A stretch of DNA of 64,000 bases, from contig JANNFB010000371.1 in NCBI GenBank assembly GCA_031379365.1, positions 1-64,000 of the forward strand, given 5' to 3'. Source of the stretch: CADEEN01 sp031379365 (GTDB lineage Bacteria > Pseudomonadota > Gammaproteobacteria > Burkholderiales > Burkholderiaceae_C). Below, piece by piece: positions 51,508-59,684 of this stretch. How positions within the stretch are numbered: position 1 is the first letter of the stretch; the number at the start of each line of letters is the position of its first letter. The notes beneath the pieces were generated by a model that was given only the letters and a program-made list of their open reading frames with translations, made no database searches and was not told the origin of the DNA. The position numbers and the translations under genes were made by a program.

Positions 51508-52077
51508 ATGAAGCACGCGACGATTGCTGCCTTGCTGATTGCCGCTTGGGCCGTGACGGCCGAAGCGCAAACCCTCTCGGGCATCAAGCTCGAACCGGCC
51601 ACCGCCAAGGTTGGTGAGCCCGTGAAGATCACCGGCACCTTCGACAACGCCGACAACCCGAACTGCAATGTGCGTGTGCACTTTGGCGATGGCCAGACGC
51701 AGGACTTCAAGATCAACCAGTTGAAGGATGTGCCCCTGGTGACCTCACGCAGTTACGCCAAGGCCGGTGAGTACAAGCTGATGATCGAGCCGAAAACGGC
51801 GCTGCCGACCCTGAAATGCGTCGGCAAGAACCAGACCGCTTCGCTGGTGGTCACGGCGCCGGTGCCTACGGCGGCCGCAGCCGCGTCCGCCAAGTCGGCG
51901 GGCCTGTCTTGCCCCGAAGGCTGGAAGCTCGACGCCAAGAGCGTGAACAAGAAGACCGGCGCCTACACCTGCACGGCCAAGGCCGGCAGTGCGCTGCCGG
52001 CGGCCAAGCCCGCATGCCCAGCGCCGCTGGGCTACTTCGAGAACCAGTCCAAGGGCCAATTGGGCTGCAAGCCCTGA
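51508..52077 (+). CDS. Exported PKD-like protein
   Basis: A 189-residue exported protein with a signal peptide (cleavage near AEAQT, residue 21), one immunoglobulin or PKD-like beta domain (GIKLEPATAKVGEPVKITG to RSYAKAGEYKLMIEP), then an alanine-rich linker and a small Cys-rich C-terminal unit with five cysteines. No enzyme motif is present. It lies between the TonB-C repeat protein and gap on the same strand. Confidence 0.72.
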   Translation: MKHATIAALLIAAWAVTAEAQTLSGIKLEPATAKVGEPVKITGTFDNADNPNCNVRVHFGDGQTQDFKINQLKDVPLVTSRSYAKAGEYKLMIEPKTALPTLKCVGKNQTASLVVTAPVPTAAAAASAKSAGLSCPEGWKLDAKSVNKKTGAYTCTAKAGSALPAAKPACPAPLGYFENQSKGQLGCKP

Positions 52078-52142
52078 GCTCACCCGCGGCGGTCTCGCCC
52101 GGGCACCGTTGACCATTTTCTTTCCACATTGGAGTGCACGAC

Positions 52143-53144
52143 ATGACGATCAAGGTAGGTATCAATGGCTTCGGCCGCATCGGCCGCATGGTGTTTCGCG
52201 CCGCAGTGCAAAACTTCGCCGACGACATCGAGGTCGTTGGCATCAACGACCTGCTCGAGCCCGACTACCTGGCCTACATGCTGCAGTACGACTCGGTGCA
52301 CGGCCGTTTCAAGGGCAGTATCGCGGTCGACGGCACCACCCTCATCGTCAACGGCAAGCGCATCCGCCTGACGGCCGTGAAGGATCCGGCCGAGCTGGCT
52401 TGGGGCGCCGTCGGCGCGGATGTCGTGGTCGAGGCCACCGGCCTGTTCCTGACCAAGGACACCTGCCAGAAGCACCTCGATGCGGGTGCAAAGAAGGTCA
52501 TCCAGTCGGCGCCCAGCAAGGACGACACGCCGATGTTCGTTTACGGTGTGAACGACAAGACCTACGCCGGCCAGACCATCATCAGCAACGCCAGTTGCAC
52601 CACCAATTGCCTGGCCCCGGTGGCCAAGGTGCTGAACGACAGCTTCGGCATCAAGCGCGGCCTGATGACCACGGTGCACGCCACCACCGCGACACAGAAG
52701 ACGGTCGACGGCCCAAGCAACAAGGACTGGCGTGGCGGCCGCGGCATCCTGGAGAACATCATCCCGAGCAGCACCGGCGCGGCCAAGGCGGTCGGCGTGG
52801 TGATCCCCGAGCTGAACAAGAAGCTGACGGGCATGTCGTTCCGCGTGCCGACCAGCGACGTCAGCGTCATCGACCTGACCGCCGAGTTGGTCAAGGAAGC
52901 CAGCTGGGACGACATCTGCAATGCCATGAAGGCTGCGGCTGCCGGCCCGATGAAGGGCGTGCTCGGCTACACCGAGGACAAGGTCGTCTCGACCGACTTT
53001 CGCGGTGAGAGCATGACCTCGGTGTTCGACGCCGATGCCGGCATTGCCCTGGACAAGACCTTCGTCAAGGTGGTGGCCTGGTATGACAACGAGTGGGGCT
53101 ACTCGAACAAGGTGCTCGAGATGGTGCGCGTGGTCGGGCGCTGA
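52143..53144 (+). CDS. gap: Glyceraldehyde-3-phosphate dehydrogenase
   Basis: Type I NAD-dependent GAPDH of glycolysis. The 333-residue protein opens TIKVGINGFGRIGRMVFRA, carries the catalytic Cys152 in ASCTTNCLAP, and has the later WYDNEWGYSNKV. A GTG nine bases upstream would add three residues; the ATG at 52143 is preferred. A strong terminator follows, so it ends its transcript. Confidence 0.97.
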   Translation: MTIKVGINGFGRIGRMVFRAAVQNFADDIEVVGINDLLEPDYLAYMLQYDSVHGRFKGSIAVDGTTLIVNGKRIRLTAVKDPAELAWGAVGADVVVEATGLFLTKDTCQKHLDAGAKKVIQSAPSKDDTPMFVYGVNDKTYAGQTIISNASCTTNCLAPVAKVLNDSFGIKRGLMTTVHATTATQKTVDGPSNKDWRGGRGILENIIPSSTGAAKAVGVVIPELNKKLTGMSFRVPTSDVSVIDLTAELVKEASWDDICNAMKAAAAGPMKGVLGYTEDKVVSTDFRGESMTSVFDADAGIALDKTFVKVVAWYDNEWGYSNKVLEMVRVVGR

Positions 53145-53171
53145 GCCCGCAGATGCAACCATTCGCAAGGG

Positions 53172-53193
53172 GGCCGCGCAAGCGGCCTTTTTT
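53172..53193 (+). terminator. Intrinsic terminator after gap
   Basis: GGCCGC (53172-53177), loop GCAA, GCGGCC (53182-53187) and six T residues (53188-53193). This is a textbook rho-independent terminator, 27 bases past the gap stop. Confidence 0.93.
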
Positions 53194-53261
53194 CATGGCG
53201 CATGCGCTCGCGCGCCACACGCCTTCACAACTTGCGTCTCCCCGGCGAGGGGCGACGCGCC

Positions 53262-53267
53262 TAGACT
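53262..53267 (+). promoter_or_regulatory. -10-like hexamer TAGACT
   Basis: Ends seven bases before the ATG of the first subtilase; identical in sequence and spacing to the one at 11078. Lying after the gap terminator, it is likely the promoter. Confidence 0.4.
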
Positions 53268-53274
53268 GTGCGAC

Positions 53275-55296
53275 ATGAAGAAGCTGCTGCCCACCTCCGT
53301 CCTCGCGCTGGCACTGCTCGGCGCCGCTCCTTTCGGCCATGCAGAGCGTGCGACGCCGCGGCCCTTGCCCTTGCCGGCCGAAGCTGCCGAGGCGCGGGTG
53401 ATCGTCAAGTTCAAGGACGGCGGGTCATCGCTGCGAGCGCACGCGCTGGCCGCGAATGCCTCTTCGAGCGAAACAGCGCGCGTGCTGGGCGACCGGGCGG
53501 CGACGCTTGGCGTGCGACAGGGATTGCTGCTGTACGCGGGGGCAGCGGTCGGCGAACGCGTGCAGGTGGTGCGCGCCGACCCCGCGCACGGCCTTGACTC
53601 GCGTGCGCTGGCGGCGCGCCTGGCGGCCGACCCGGATGTGGCCTATGCCGAGCCCGATCGGCGCATGCGCCGCGCCGCCGTTCCCAACGACCCGCGCTTC
53701 ACGACGGTGGCGGGCAACGGCCCGGCCGTGGGGCAGTGGTACCTGAAGGCCCCCGCAGGCGAGGTGCAGTCGTCTATCAATTCGGTGACGGCCTGGGACG
53801 TGCATACCGGCAGCCGCAACGTCATCGTCGCGGTGCTCGACACCGGCGTGCGGCCGAACCACCCCGACCTGGCAGGCAAGTTGATCGGGGGCTACGACTT
53901 CGTCAGCGATGTGACAGTGGCCAATGACGGCAATGGTCGTGACAGTGACCCCAGCGATCCCGGTGACTGGATCACGACCCAGGACAAGGCCACCGCCACC
54001 TTCGCCGACTGCGATGTGTCCGACAGTTCCTGGCACGGCACGCAGGTCGCCGGCATCACAGCCGCTGCCACCAACAACGGCGTCGGCATGGCGGGCTCGG
54101 GCAGCCATGTGCGTGTGATGCCGGTGCGCGTGCTCGGCAAGTGCTTTGGCTACACATCGGATATCGCCGCGGCCATCCGCTGGGCTGCGGGCGACACCGT
54201 CTCGGGCGTGCCGACCAACCTCAACCCAGCCAAGGTCATCAACCTCAGCCTGGGCAGCGACGGCGCCTGCTCGCAGGCCGAGCAGGACGCCGTCAATGCA
54301 GCACTGGCGCGCGGCGCTGTCGTGGTGGCTGCAGCGGGCAACAGCGCCGGCCGAGCCCCGGGCTCGCCCGCTAACTGCAATGGCGTCGTCGGTGTCGCCG
54401 CGCTTCGCCACATCGGCACCAAAGTCGGTTTTTCGGACGTCGGCGCGATCCTCAAGATCGCCGCGCCGGGTGGCAATTGCGTCAACGTCGGCAGTGGTCA
54501 GCCTTGCCTCTACCCGATCCTGACGACGATCGACAGCGGCACCACCGCCCCAGCGAGCCCAACCTACTCCGACAGCGTCAACCCCAGCGTCGGCACCAGT
54601 TTTTCGTCGCCGCTGGTGGCCGGGACGGCCGCGCTGATGTTCTCGGTCAATCCCAACCTCACGCCCGCGCAGGTGCTCAGCACCCTGCAGGCGACGGCGC
54701 GCCGCTTTCCGACCACGGGCGCAGCGGACGATCCGACGACCGGTCCGATCCAGACCTGTCAGGCCCCCGGCGCGGTCGACCAGTTGCAGTGCTACTGCAC
54801 CACCAGCACCTGCGGCGCCGGCATGCTCGACGCCAACGCTGCCGTGCGTGCCGTGCTCGGCAGCGGCGCCGCATTGCAGCCGGCCGTGACGGCAACGCCG
54901 GCCGCACCCGAGGCGGGTGTCGCTGTCTCGCTGTCGTCAGCCAGCTCGCTCGTGCCGGGCGGACGCAGCATCGCCGCGCGGCGCTGGACCATCGTCGACG
55001 GCGGCGGCATCGCCACCGCCTTTGGCGGCGCCAGCGACGGCGACACGGCGACACTCACCGCCAGCGGCGCCGGCCGCGTCGTGGTGCAACTCACGCTCAC
55101 GGACGATCGCGGCCTCGCCACGGCGACTGACTTCGCGCTCACGTTCGTGGCGGCGAGCGGTGGTGGTGGTGGAGCAGGCGGTGCGGGCGGTGGTGGTGGA
55201 GGCGGCGGTGGCGGGGGCGCAATGTCCTGGGCTTGGCTTCTTGCACTGCTGGCGGCCAGCCTCGCACTGGTCTGGCCTCTGTCGCGTCGGCGCTGA
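53275..55296 (+). CDS. Secreted S8 serine protease with GlyGly-CTERM-like tail
   Basis: A 673-residue subtilase. Signal peptide to about residue 23, I9-like propeptide to about 140, and a catalytic domain with Asp189 (VLDTGV), His254 (WHGTQVAG) and Ser442 (GTSFSSPLVAG). A PKD-like domain (about 540-625) leads to a 20-residue glycine stretch (629-648), a membrane helix (about 650-668) and a final RRR. The tail matches the plan of rhombosortase substrates. Cysteine pairs suggest extracellular folding. Confidence 0.93.
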   Translation: MKKLLPTSVLALALLGAAPFGHAERATPRPLPLPAEAAEARVIVKFKDGGSSLRAHALAANASSSETARVLGDRAATLGVRQGLLLYAGAAVGERVQVVRADPAHGLDSRALAARLAADPDVAYAEPDRRMRRAAVPNDPRFTTVAGNGPAVGQWYLKAPAGEVQSSINSVTAWDVHTGSRNVIVAVLDTGVRPNHPDLAGKLIGGYDFVSDVTVANDGNGRDSDPSDPGDWITTQDKATATFADCDVSDSSWHGTQVAGITAAATNNGVGMAGSGSHVRVMPVRVLGKCFGYTSDIAAAIRWAAGDTVSGVPTNLNPAKVINLSLGSDGACSQAEQDAVNAALARGAVVVAAAGNSAGRAPGSPANCNGVVGVAALRHIGTKVGFSDVGAILKIAAPGGNCVNVGSGQPCLYPILTTIDSGTTAPASPTYSDSVNPSVGTSFSSPLVAGTAALMFSVNPNLTPAQVLSTLQATARRFPTTGAADDPTTGPIQTCQAPGAVDQLQCYCTTSTCGAGMLDANAAVRAVLGSGAALQPAVTATPAAPEAGVAVSLSSASSLVPGGRSIAARRWTIVDGGGIATAFGGASDGDTATLTASGAGRVVVQLTLTDDRGLATATDFALTFVAASGGGGGAGGAGGGGGGGGGGGAMSWAWLLALLAASLALVWPLSRRR

Positions 55297-55325
55297 ACAT
55301 CAGGTAACACCTGCAACCGGCGGCG

Positions 55326-55331
55326 GATAAT
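55326..55331 (+). promoter_or_regulatory. -10-like hexamer GATAAT
   Basis: Ends eight bases before the ATG of the second subtilase; no ribosome site in between. Confidence 0.4.
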
Positions 55332-55339
55332 CCGCGGCC

Positions 55340-57346
55340 ATGCACCTGTCACTCGCCATGCGCCCCCTGCTTGCCGCGGCAGTCGCTTGTATGGCGCTCG
55401 CCTTCGGCCTCACCGACGCAGAGGCCGCGCCACGCAACACCGAACAGCCCACCCTTGTCCACGGACTCCTGGTGCAGTTGCGCGACGCACCGAGCCACGG
55501 CGCCCTCGCGCGCGAACGCGCGCTGGCGCGCGATGGTGGCGTGGCACTGCCCGAGATGCAGCGCTGGAGCCGCTTGCTGGAGGAGCTGCGACGCGACGAG
55601 GCGGTGCTGCGGGAGTTGCCGTCGTGGCGCCAGACGGCGCCGCGGCGCGACCCGGTCGGTGCCAGCGCCCAGGTGCTGCGCTTTGCCCAGCCCTTGTCGG
55701 TCGCGCAGGCCGAGCGCGTGGCGGCGCGCTGGGCGGCCCGGCCCGCGGTGGCCTGGGTGGGGCTGAACACGCGCGAGCAGCGCCAAGCCGTCGCGTCCAA
55801 TGCCCCGTCGGATCCCTACTTCGCCGGCAACACCGGCCAGTGGTGGCTGCAAAGCGTGGGCGGCAGTGACGCCAACGCCATTGCCGACCGCCGGCGCGGC
55901 GTGGCGGGCTTCTTGCCGGCCTGGTTGAACAACAGCATCGGCGGCCCCGAGGCCGTGGTCGCCGTGCTCGACTCCGGCATCACCTGCCACCCCGATCTCG
56001 GCAACCTCACGCCCAATTGCATCGGCGGCGCCATCCTGCCGGGCTATGACTTCGTCACCGATTGGGATGCGGCCGCGCAGCGCGGTTATGCCAACGACGG
56101 CGATGGCCGCGACGCCGACCCGCGCGACCCCGGCGACTGGGTCAATCAGGCGGACCGCAGCGCTGACGCCACGCGCTACGGTGGCTGCGAAGTGGCCGAC
56201 AGCTCCTGGCACGGCACGGTGATCGCCGGGCTCATCGCGGCGCGCACGGACAACGGTGTCGGTGCGTCCGGGATCAACTGGAACGGCCGTGTGCTGCCGG
56301 TGCGCGTGGCGGGCAAGTGCGGCGCCGATGTCGCCGACATCATCGACGGCATGCGCTGGGCCGCCGGGCGTGACGATGTCTGCAAGCGCAGCGACGGGGC
56401 CGGCGGCTGCGCCGAGTTCGTGCCGCGCAACCCCAACCCGGCGCGCATCATCAACATCAGCTTCGGCGGCAGCGCGGCTTGCGGGGCGGCCTACCAGGCC
56501 GCGATCGACGAGCTGCGCGGCGTGGTTTTTGCCGGCGGCGCGGTGGGCGCGGTGGTGGTGGCTTCGGCCGGCAACGGCTGGGGTGCGCCAACCCGGCCGG
56601 CGAACTGCCAGCGCGTCATCGGCGTGGCCGCGCTCAACCGCGACGGCTTCAAGACCACCTACTCGGCCTTCGGCGCGGCGCTGGCCTTGTCGACGGTTGG
56701 CGGTGACGACGCTGACGGCGCCTGGGGCGCCAGCCTGGGCCCGAACTCGCTCGCCGACAGCGGCGTCCTGACCGTTGGCAACAGCGGCCCGACGGCTCCG
56801 GCCAATTGCAGCCTGGCGGGGGCCAATTGCTACTTCAATCACTTCGGCACCAGTTTCTCGGCACCCATCGTGAGTGGTGCGGTCAGCCTGATGTTGTCGG
56901 TCAAGCCGGACTTGTCGGTAAGCCAGATCGAACAAGGCCTGGCGCGTTCGGCGCGTCCGCATGTCGGCTCGGCGGTGGCTGGCGTGCGCACCTGCAGCGA
57001 CAGCAACCCCGGCCGCTGCTTGTGCACCACCGCGACCTGCGGCGCGGGCATCCTCGACGCGACACAAGCGCTGCGCTACGCCGCCGAGCCGGCGACCTAC
57101 CAGGCGCCGGTATGGCCGGCGGTGAGCTTGAACACGTCCGAGTTGCGGGCCGCGGCGGCAAGCGGGCCCGACCGGCCGGCGAATGCGCCACCGCCGCCGC
57201 CCGCGCCAAGCACGGGTGGCGGTGGCGCAATGAGCCTGGCCTGGCTCTTAGCCCTGTTGCTCGCGACGGCGGCGCTGCGCGCTGCTGCGCCGCCGGCTAA
57301 CTTGGCGCGCAAGGCGCGAACGCGACGCCGGCGAGTTCGCCACTGA
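55340..57346 (+). CDS. Second secreted S8 serine protease with GlyGly-CTERM-like tail
   Basis: A 668-residue paralogue of the upstream subtilase. Signal peptide to about residue 29, propeptide to about 150, catalytic Asp211 (VLDSGI), His291 (SSWHGTVIAG) and Ser505 (FGTSFSAPIVSG). The C-terminus has a proline-rich spacer, GGGGAMS, a hydrophobic helix nearly identical to the upstream tail, then a longer basic end. Its last 50 bases lie antisense to the 3' end of the convergent SPOR gene, so the tail may be a recent extension. Confidence 0.92.
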   Translation: MHLSLAMRPLLAAAVACMALAFGLTDAEAAPRNTEQPTLVHGLLVQLRDAPSHGALARERALARDGGVALPEMQRWSRLLEELRRDEAVLRELPSWRQTAPRRDPVGASAQVLRFAQPLSVAQAERVAARWAARPAVAWVGLNTREQRQAVASNAPSDPYFAGNTGQWWLQSVGGSDANAIADRRRGVAGFLPAWLNNSIGGPEAVVAVLDSGITCHPDLGNLTPNCIGGAILPGYDFVTDWDAAAQRGYANDGDGRDADPRDPGDWVNQADRSADATRYGGCEVADSSWHGTVIAGLIAARTDNGVGASGINWNGRVLPVRVAGKCGADVADIIDGMRWAAGRDDVCKRSDGAGGCAEFVPRNPNPARIINISFGGSAACGAAYQAAIDELRGVVFAGGAVGAVVVASAGNGWGAPTRPANCQRVIGVAALNRDGFKTTYSAFGAALALSTVGGDDADGAWGASLGPNSLADSGVLTVGNSGPTAPANCSLAGANCYFNHFGTSFSAPIVSGAVSLMLSVKPDLSVSQIEQGLARSARPHVGSAVAGVRTCSDSNPGRCLCTTATCGAGILDATQALRYAAEPATYQAPVWPAVSLNTSELRAAAASGPDRPANAPPPPPAPSTGGGGAMSLAWLLALLLATAALRAAAPPANLARKARTRRRRVRH

Positions 57347-58034
57347 GCGCACGCAGCTGCTGCGCTTGCGCTGCCGTGGCGCTGTCGAAGCGCAAATGCA
57401 CTTCACTGCCCGCCGGCCGCAGTTGCAGCACGCGCGCGGTGCGAACACCGCGCTGGGCATAGCCGGCCAGCGCGCTGTCGGCCGCTGCCCGGTTGTCGTA
57501 GCGGCTGAGCGCGAGTCCGGGTTGGGGCGCGGACGCTGCGCCGGTACCGGGCAGGTTCACCGCCTCCAATGGCAAACGCAGGCGGGCGATCTCCTCACGC
57601 TTGTTGCGCAGCGCCTCATTGCTGTTGAAAGGCCCGAGCACGACGGCGTACTGCGCCGGCAGGTCGGCGCTGCGGCGCACCCAGCTGCCCTCGGTAACAC
57701 CGCCGGCCAGCAACGCGCGCTCGGCGCTGGCCAGGGCGGTCAAGGGCAGCGGCCCGGTTTCCAGGCATTGCGATGACAGGCCCCGGCTCTCAGCGCCGGC
57801 CGCGGTGGCTGGAGTCGCCGTGGTTGGCGCACTGGCCGCGCTGACGTTGACGGCCGCGGCCATCGCGGCCTCGGGCGGCAGCAAGCGCACGGTCTCGGCC
57901 CCGACTTGCAGCGCCAAGCGGGCCGGATCGCGTTCGCGCGCAGGCGCCCAGCCCAGGCTCTCCAAGGCGCCGGCGCTCCAGGCCCAGAAGCCGAGGTTGG
58001 CCAGCAGCAGCACAGCAACCAGGGCGCGCAGCAT
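57297..58034 (-). CDS. SPOR-domain membrane protein
   Basis: A 245-residue protein with one N-terminal membrane helix (LVAVLLLANLGFWAW), an alanine-rich linker and a C-terminal SPOR-type domain (QYAVVLGPFNSNEALRNKRE, AGYAQRGVRTARVLQLRPAG) that binds denuded septal peptidoglycan. It starts seven bases after the birA stop. In many relatives coaX lies between birA and the SPOR gene; here it is absent. Confidence 0.88.
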   Translation of the reverse strand: MLRALVAVLLLANLGFWAWSAGALESLGWAPARERDPARLALQVGAETVRLLPPEAAMAAAVNVSAASAPTTATPATAAGAESRGLSSQCLETGPLPLTALASAERALLAGGVTEGSWVRRSADLPAQYAVVLGPFNSNEALRNKREEIARLRLPLEAVNLPGTGAASAPQPGLALSRYDNRAAADSALAGYAQRGVRTARVLQLRPAGSEVHLRFDSATAAQAQQLRALSGELAGVAFAPCAPS

Positions 58035-58041
58035 CGAGGAA

Positions 58042-59049
58042 TCAGGGCGCGGCCGGGGCGGCCGCCATGCGCACGTTGACCTCGCCACTGGACACCAGGT
58101 GCAGGGCCGAGCCGACGCGCAGCAGCAGCGAGCCGCTGCGCGACACGCCTTCGACCCGGCCCTCGAGGGCACCGTCCGGCCGCGCCGGGTCCAGGGCCGT
58201 CACCTGCTGGCCGCAGAGCAAATCGCGCCTTGCATAGGCCGCCGCGAAGCCCGCAAAACCCTCGCGTTCGAACTGGCGCAGCGCCTTGATCAGCGGCAGC
58301 GCCACGCGGTGCAATGCCGCGGGTGCGGTCGCCGCCGGGTCCAGCTCCTGCAAGCAGGCATAGCCATGGGTCAGTTCACGCGGTGGCACTTGCGGCAGCG
58401 CGGCGATGTTCAGGCCCACGCCGACCACCACCATGCGTTGTTTGCCGACGGCCACGGTTTCGATCAGCACGCCGCCGAGTTTGCGGCCCAGCGGTCCGGC
58501 GTTGGCATCGATCAGCCAAAGATCGTTCGGCCACTTCAGCTGCAGGCGCGCGGCGCGGCCCGGATCCGGCATTTCAAGCGCGTCGGCCAGGGTCACGCCG
58601 ACGGCCAGCGACAGGCCGGACCAATCGCGCGGCGACAGCGGCAGGCTGATCGAGAAGGTCAGGGAGGCACCGGCACTGGCCAGCCAGGTGCGGCCCTGGC
58701 GGCCGCGGCCCAGGGTCTGGTGCTCGGCCACGAGCAGGGTCGGCTGGGTGTCACCGGCGCGGCGGCCGAACGGCCCCGCTTCAGGGCCGACGCCGTTGAC
58801 ATCACGTCCCTGGGCGCGCAGCAATTCGAGCTCGCCTGGCGTCGTCACCGGTGCATCGAAACGGCCGCCGCCCAGGCGGGCGCGCTCTAGCAGCACGCTG
58901 TTCGTCGACTCGGCGCTGGCAACGACCTCGACCGACAGACCGGGCAGGTGGGGTTCGAGCTGCTGCCACAGCGTCTCCGTGCGCCAGGCCAGGCGCGCGT
59001 GCGGGGCACCGGCGGCGGCGTTCAGGGTGGTGCTGTCGTCAGGGCTCAC
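58042..59049 (-). CDS. birA: Biotin--[acetyl-CoA-carboxylase] ligase
   Basis: Attaches biotin to the carboxylase carrier protein. The 335-residue protein has AESTNSVLLERA, the biotinyl-AMP loop GRGRQGRTW, and KWPNDLWL in the catalytic domain, with an SH3-like C-terminal domain. There is no N-terminal helix-turn-helix, so it is not a repressor. GTG at 59049 overlaps the SET gene stop as GTGA. Confidence 0.95.
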   Translation of the reverse strand: MSPDDSTTLNAAAGAPHARLAWRTETLWQQLEPHLPGLSVEVVASAESTNSVLLERARLGGGRFDAPVTTPGELELLRAQGRDVNGVGPEAGPFGRRAGDTQPTLLVAEHQTLGRGRQGRTWLASAGASLTFSISLPLSPRDWSGLSLAVGVTLADALEMPDPGRAARLQLKWPNDLWLIDANAGPLGRKLGGVLIETVAVGKQRMVVVGVGLNIAALPQVPPRELTHGYACLQELDPAATAPAALHRVALPLIKALRQFEREGFAGFAAAYARRDLLCGQQVTALDPARPDGALEGRVEGVSRSGSLLLRVGSALHLVSSGEVNVRMAAAPAAP

Positions 59050-59582
59050 CGCTTCGGGGCCAGCAAGGTGTGACGGCAGCCGCGGGTGCCGCAGCGGCAC
59101 TCGTACTGCTTCTTCAGCTTGGGCGTGTAGCGCTCGTCGATCGTCAGGCCGTAGTCGTAGAACAGCTCTTCGCCGGCGGCGATCTTGCGCAGGGCCTTGA
59201 TGAAGACGCGGCCCTCCTGCTCATCGGCCTCGCAATTGGGACTGCAAGCGTGGTTGATCCAGCGCGCTGCGTTGCCGCCCACCTTGGCGTCGATGACGTG
59301 CTTGTCGTCGATGTGGAAGTAGAAGGTGTGGTGCGGGTCCTTGGGGTCGTGTGGGTGGCGCCGCAGTGCCTCGCGCCAGCTGATGACCTCGCCGGTATAT
59401 TCGATCACCGTCTCGCCTTTGGAGAGTGGCATGAGGGCGAACACGCCTTTGCCGTGAATGCCCGAGCGACGCACCTGGATGCGCCGACCCGACGGTTTGC
59501 GAGGCGCTTGAGGGCGGGTGTCGACGGTGCTCGAAAGGACCCGTTCGGTGCTGTCTGTTTTCATTGAGTACATTGAATCCAT
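59046..59582 (-). CDS. SET-domain protein
   Basis: A protein of about 178 residues with a complete SET methyltransferase fold: RRSGIHGKGVFAL, NHACSPNC and EELFYDYG, then a post-SET Cys cluster YECRCGTRGC that binds zinc. Bacterial SET proteins methylate lysines on unknown targets; histone-like proteins are candidates. The start is unclear: ATGs at 59582, 59573 and 59564 lack good ribosome sites. It is divergent from topB. Confidence 0.88.
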   Translation of the reverse strand: MDSMYSMKTDSTERVLSSTVDTRPQAPRKPSGRRIQVRRSGIHGKGVFALMPLSKGETVIEYTGEVISWREALRRHPHDPKDPHHTFYFHIDDKHVIDAKVGGNAARWINHACSPNCEADEQEGRVFIKALRKIAAGEELFYDYGLTIDERYTPKLKKQYECRCGTRGCRHTLLAPKR

Positions 59583-59584
59583 GG

Positions 59585-59613
59585 GTGCGCGCGCGTGTGT
59601 GTGCGTGCGCGCG
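59585..59613. repeat. 29-base alternating purine-pyrimidine tract
   Basis: Perfect alternation of GC and GT steps from 59585 to 59613, directly upstream of the SET gene and about 70 bases before topB. Such tracts favour left-handed Z-DNA under negative supercoiling. Confidence 0.75.
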
Positions 59614-59684
59614 AGACGCCGGATTGTATGTAGGTCAGCTGGAGTCGCCGCCAAGTGGGCGTTCTTGAACAGGAAGAAGAGAAC

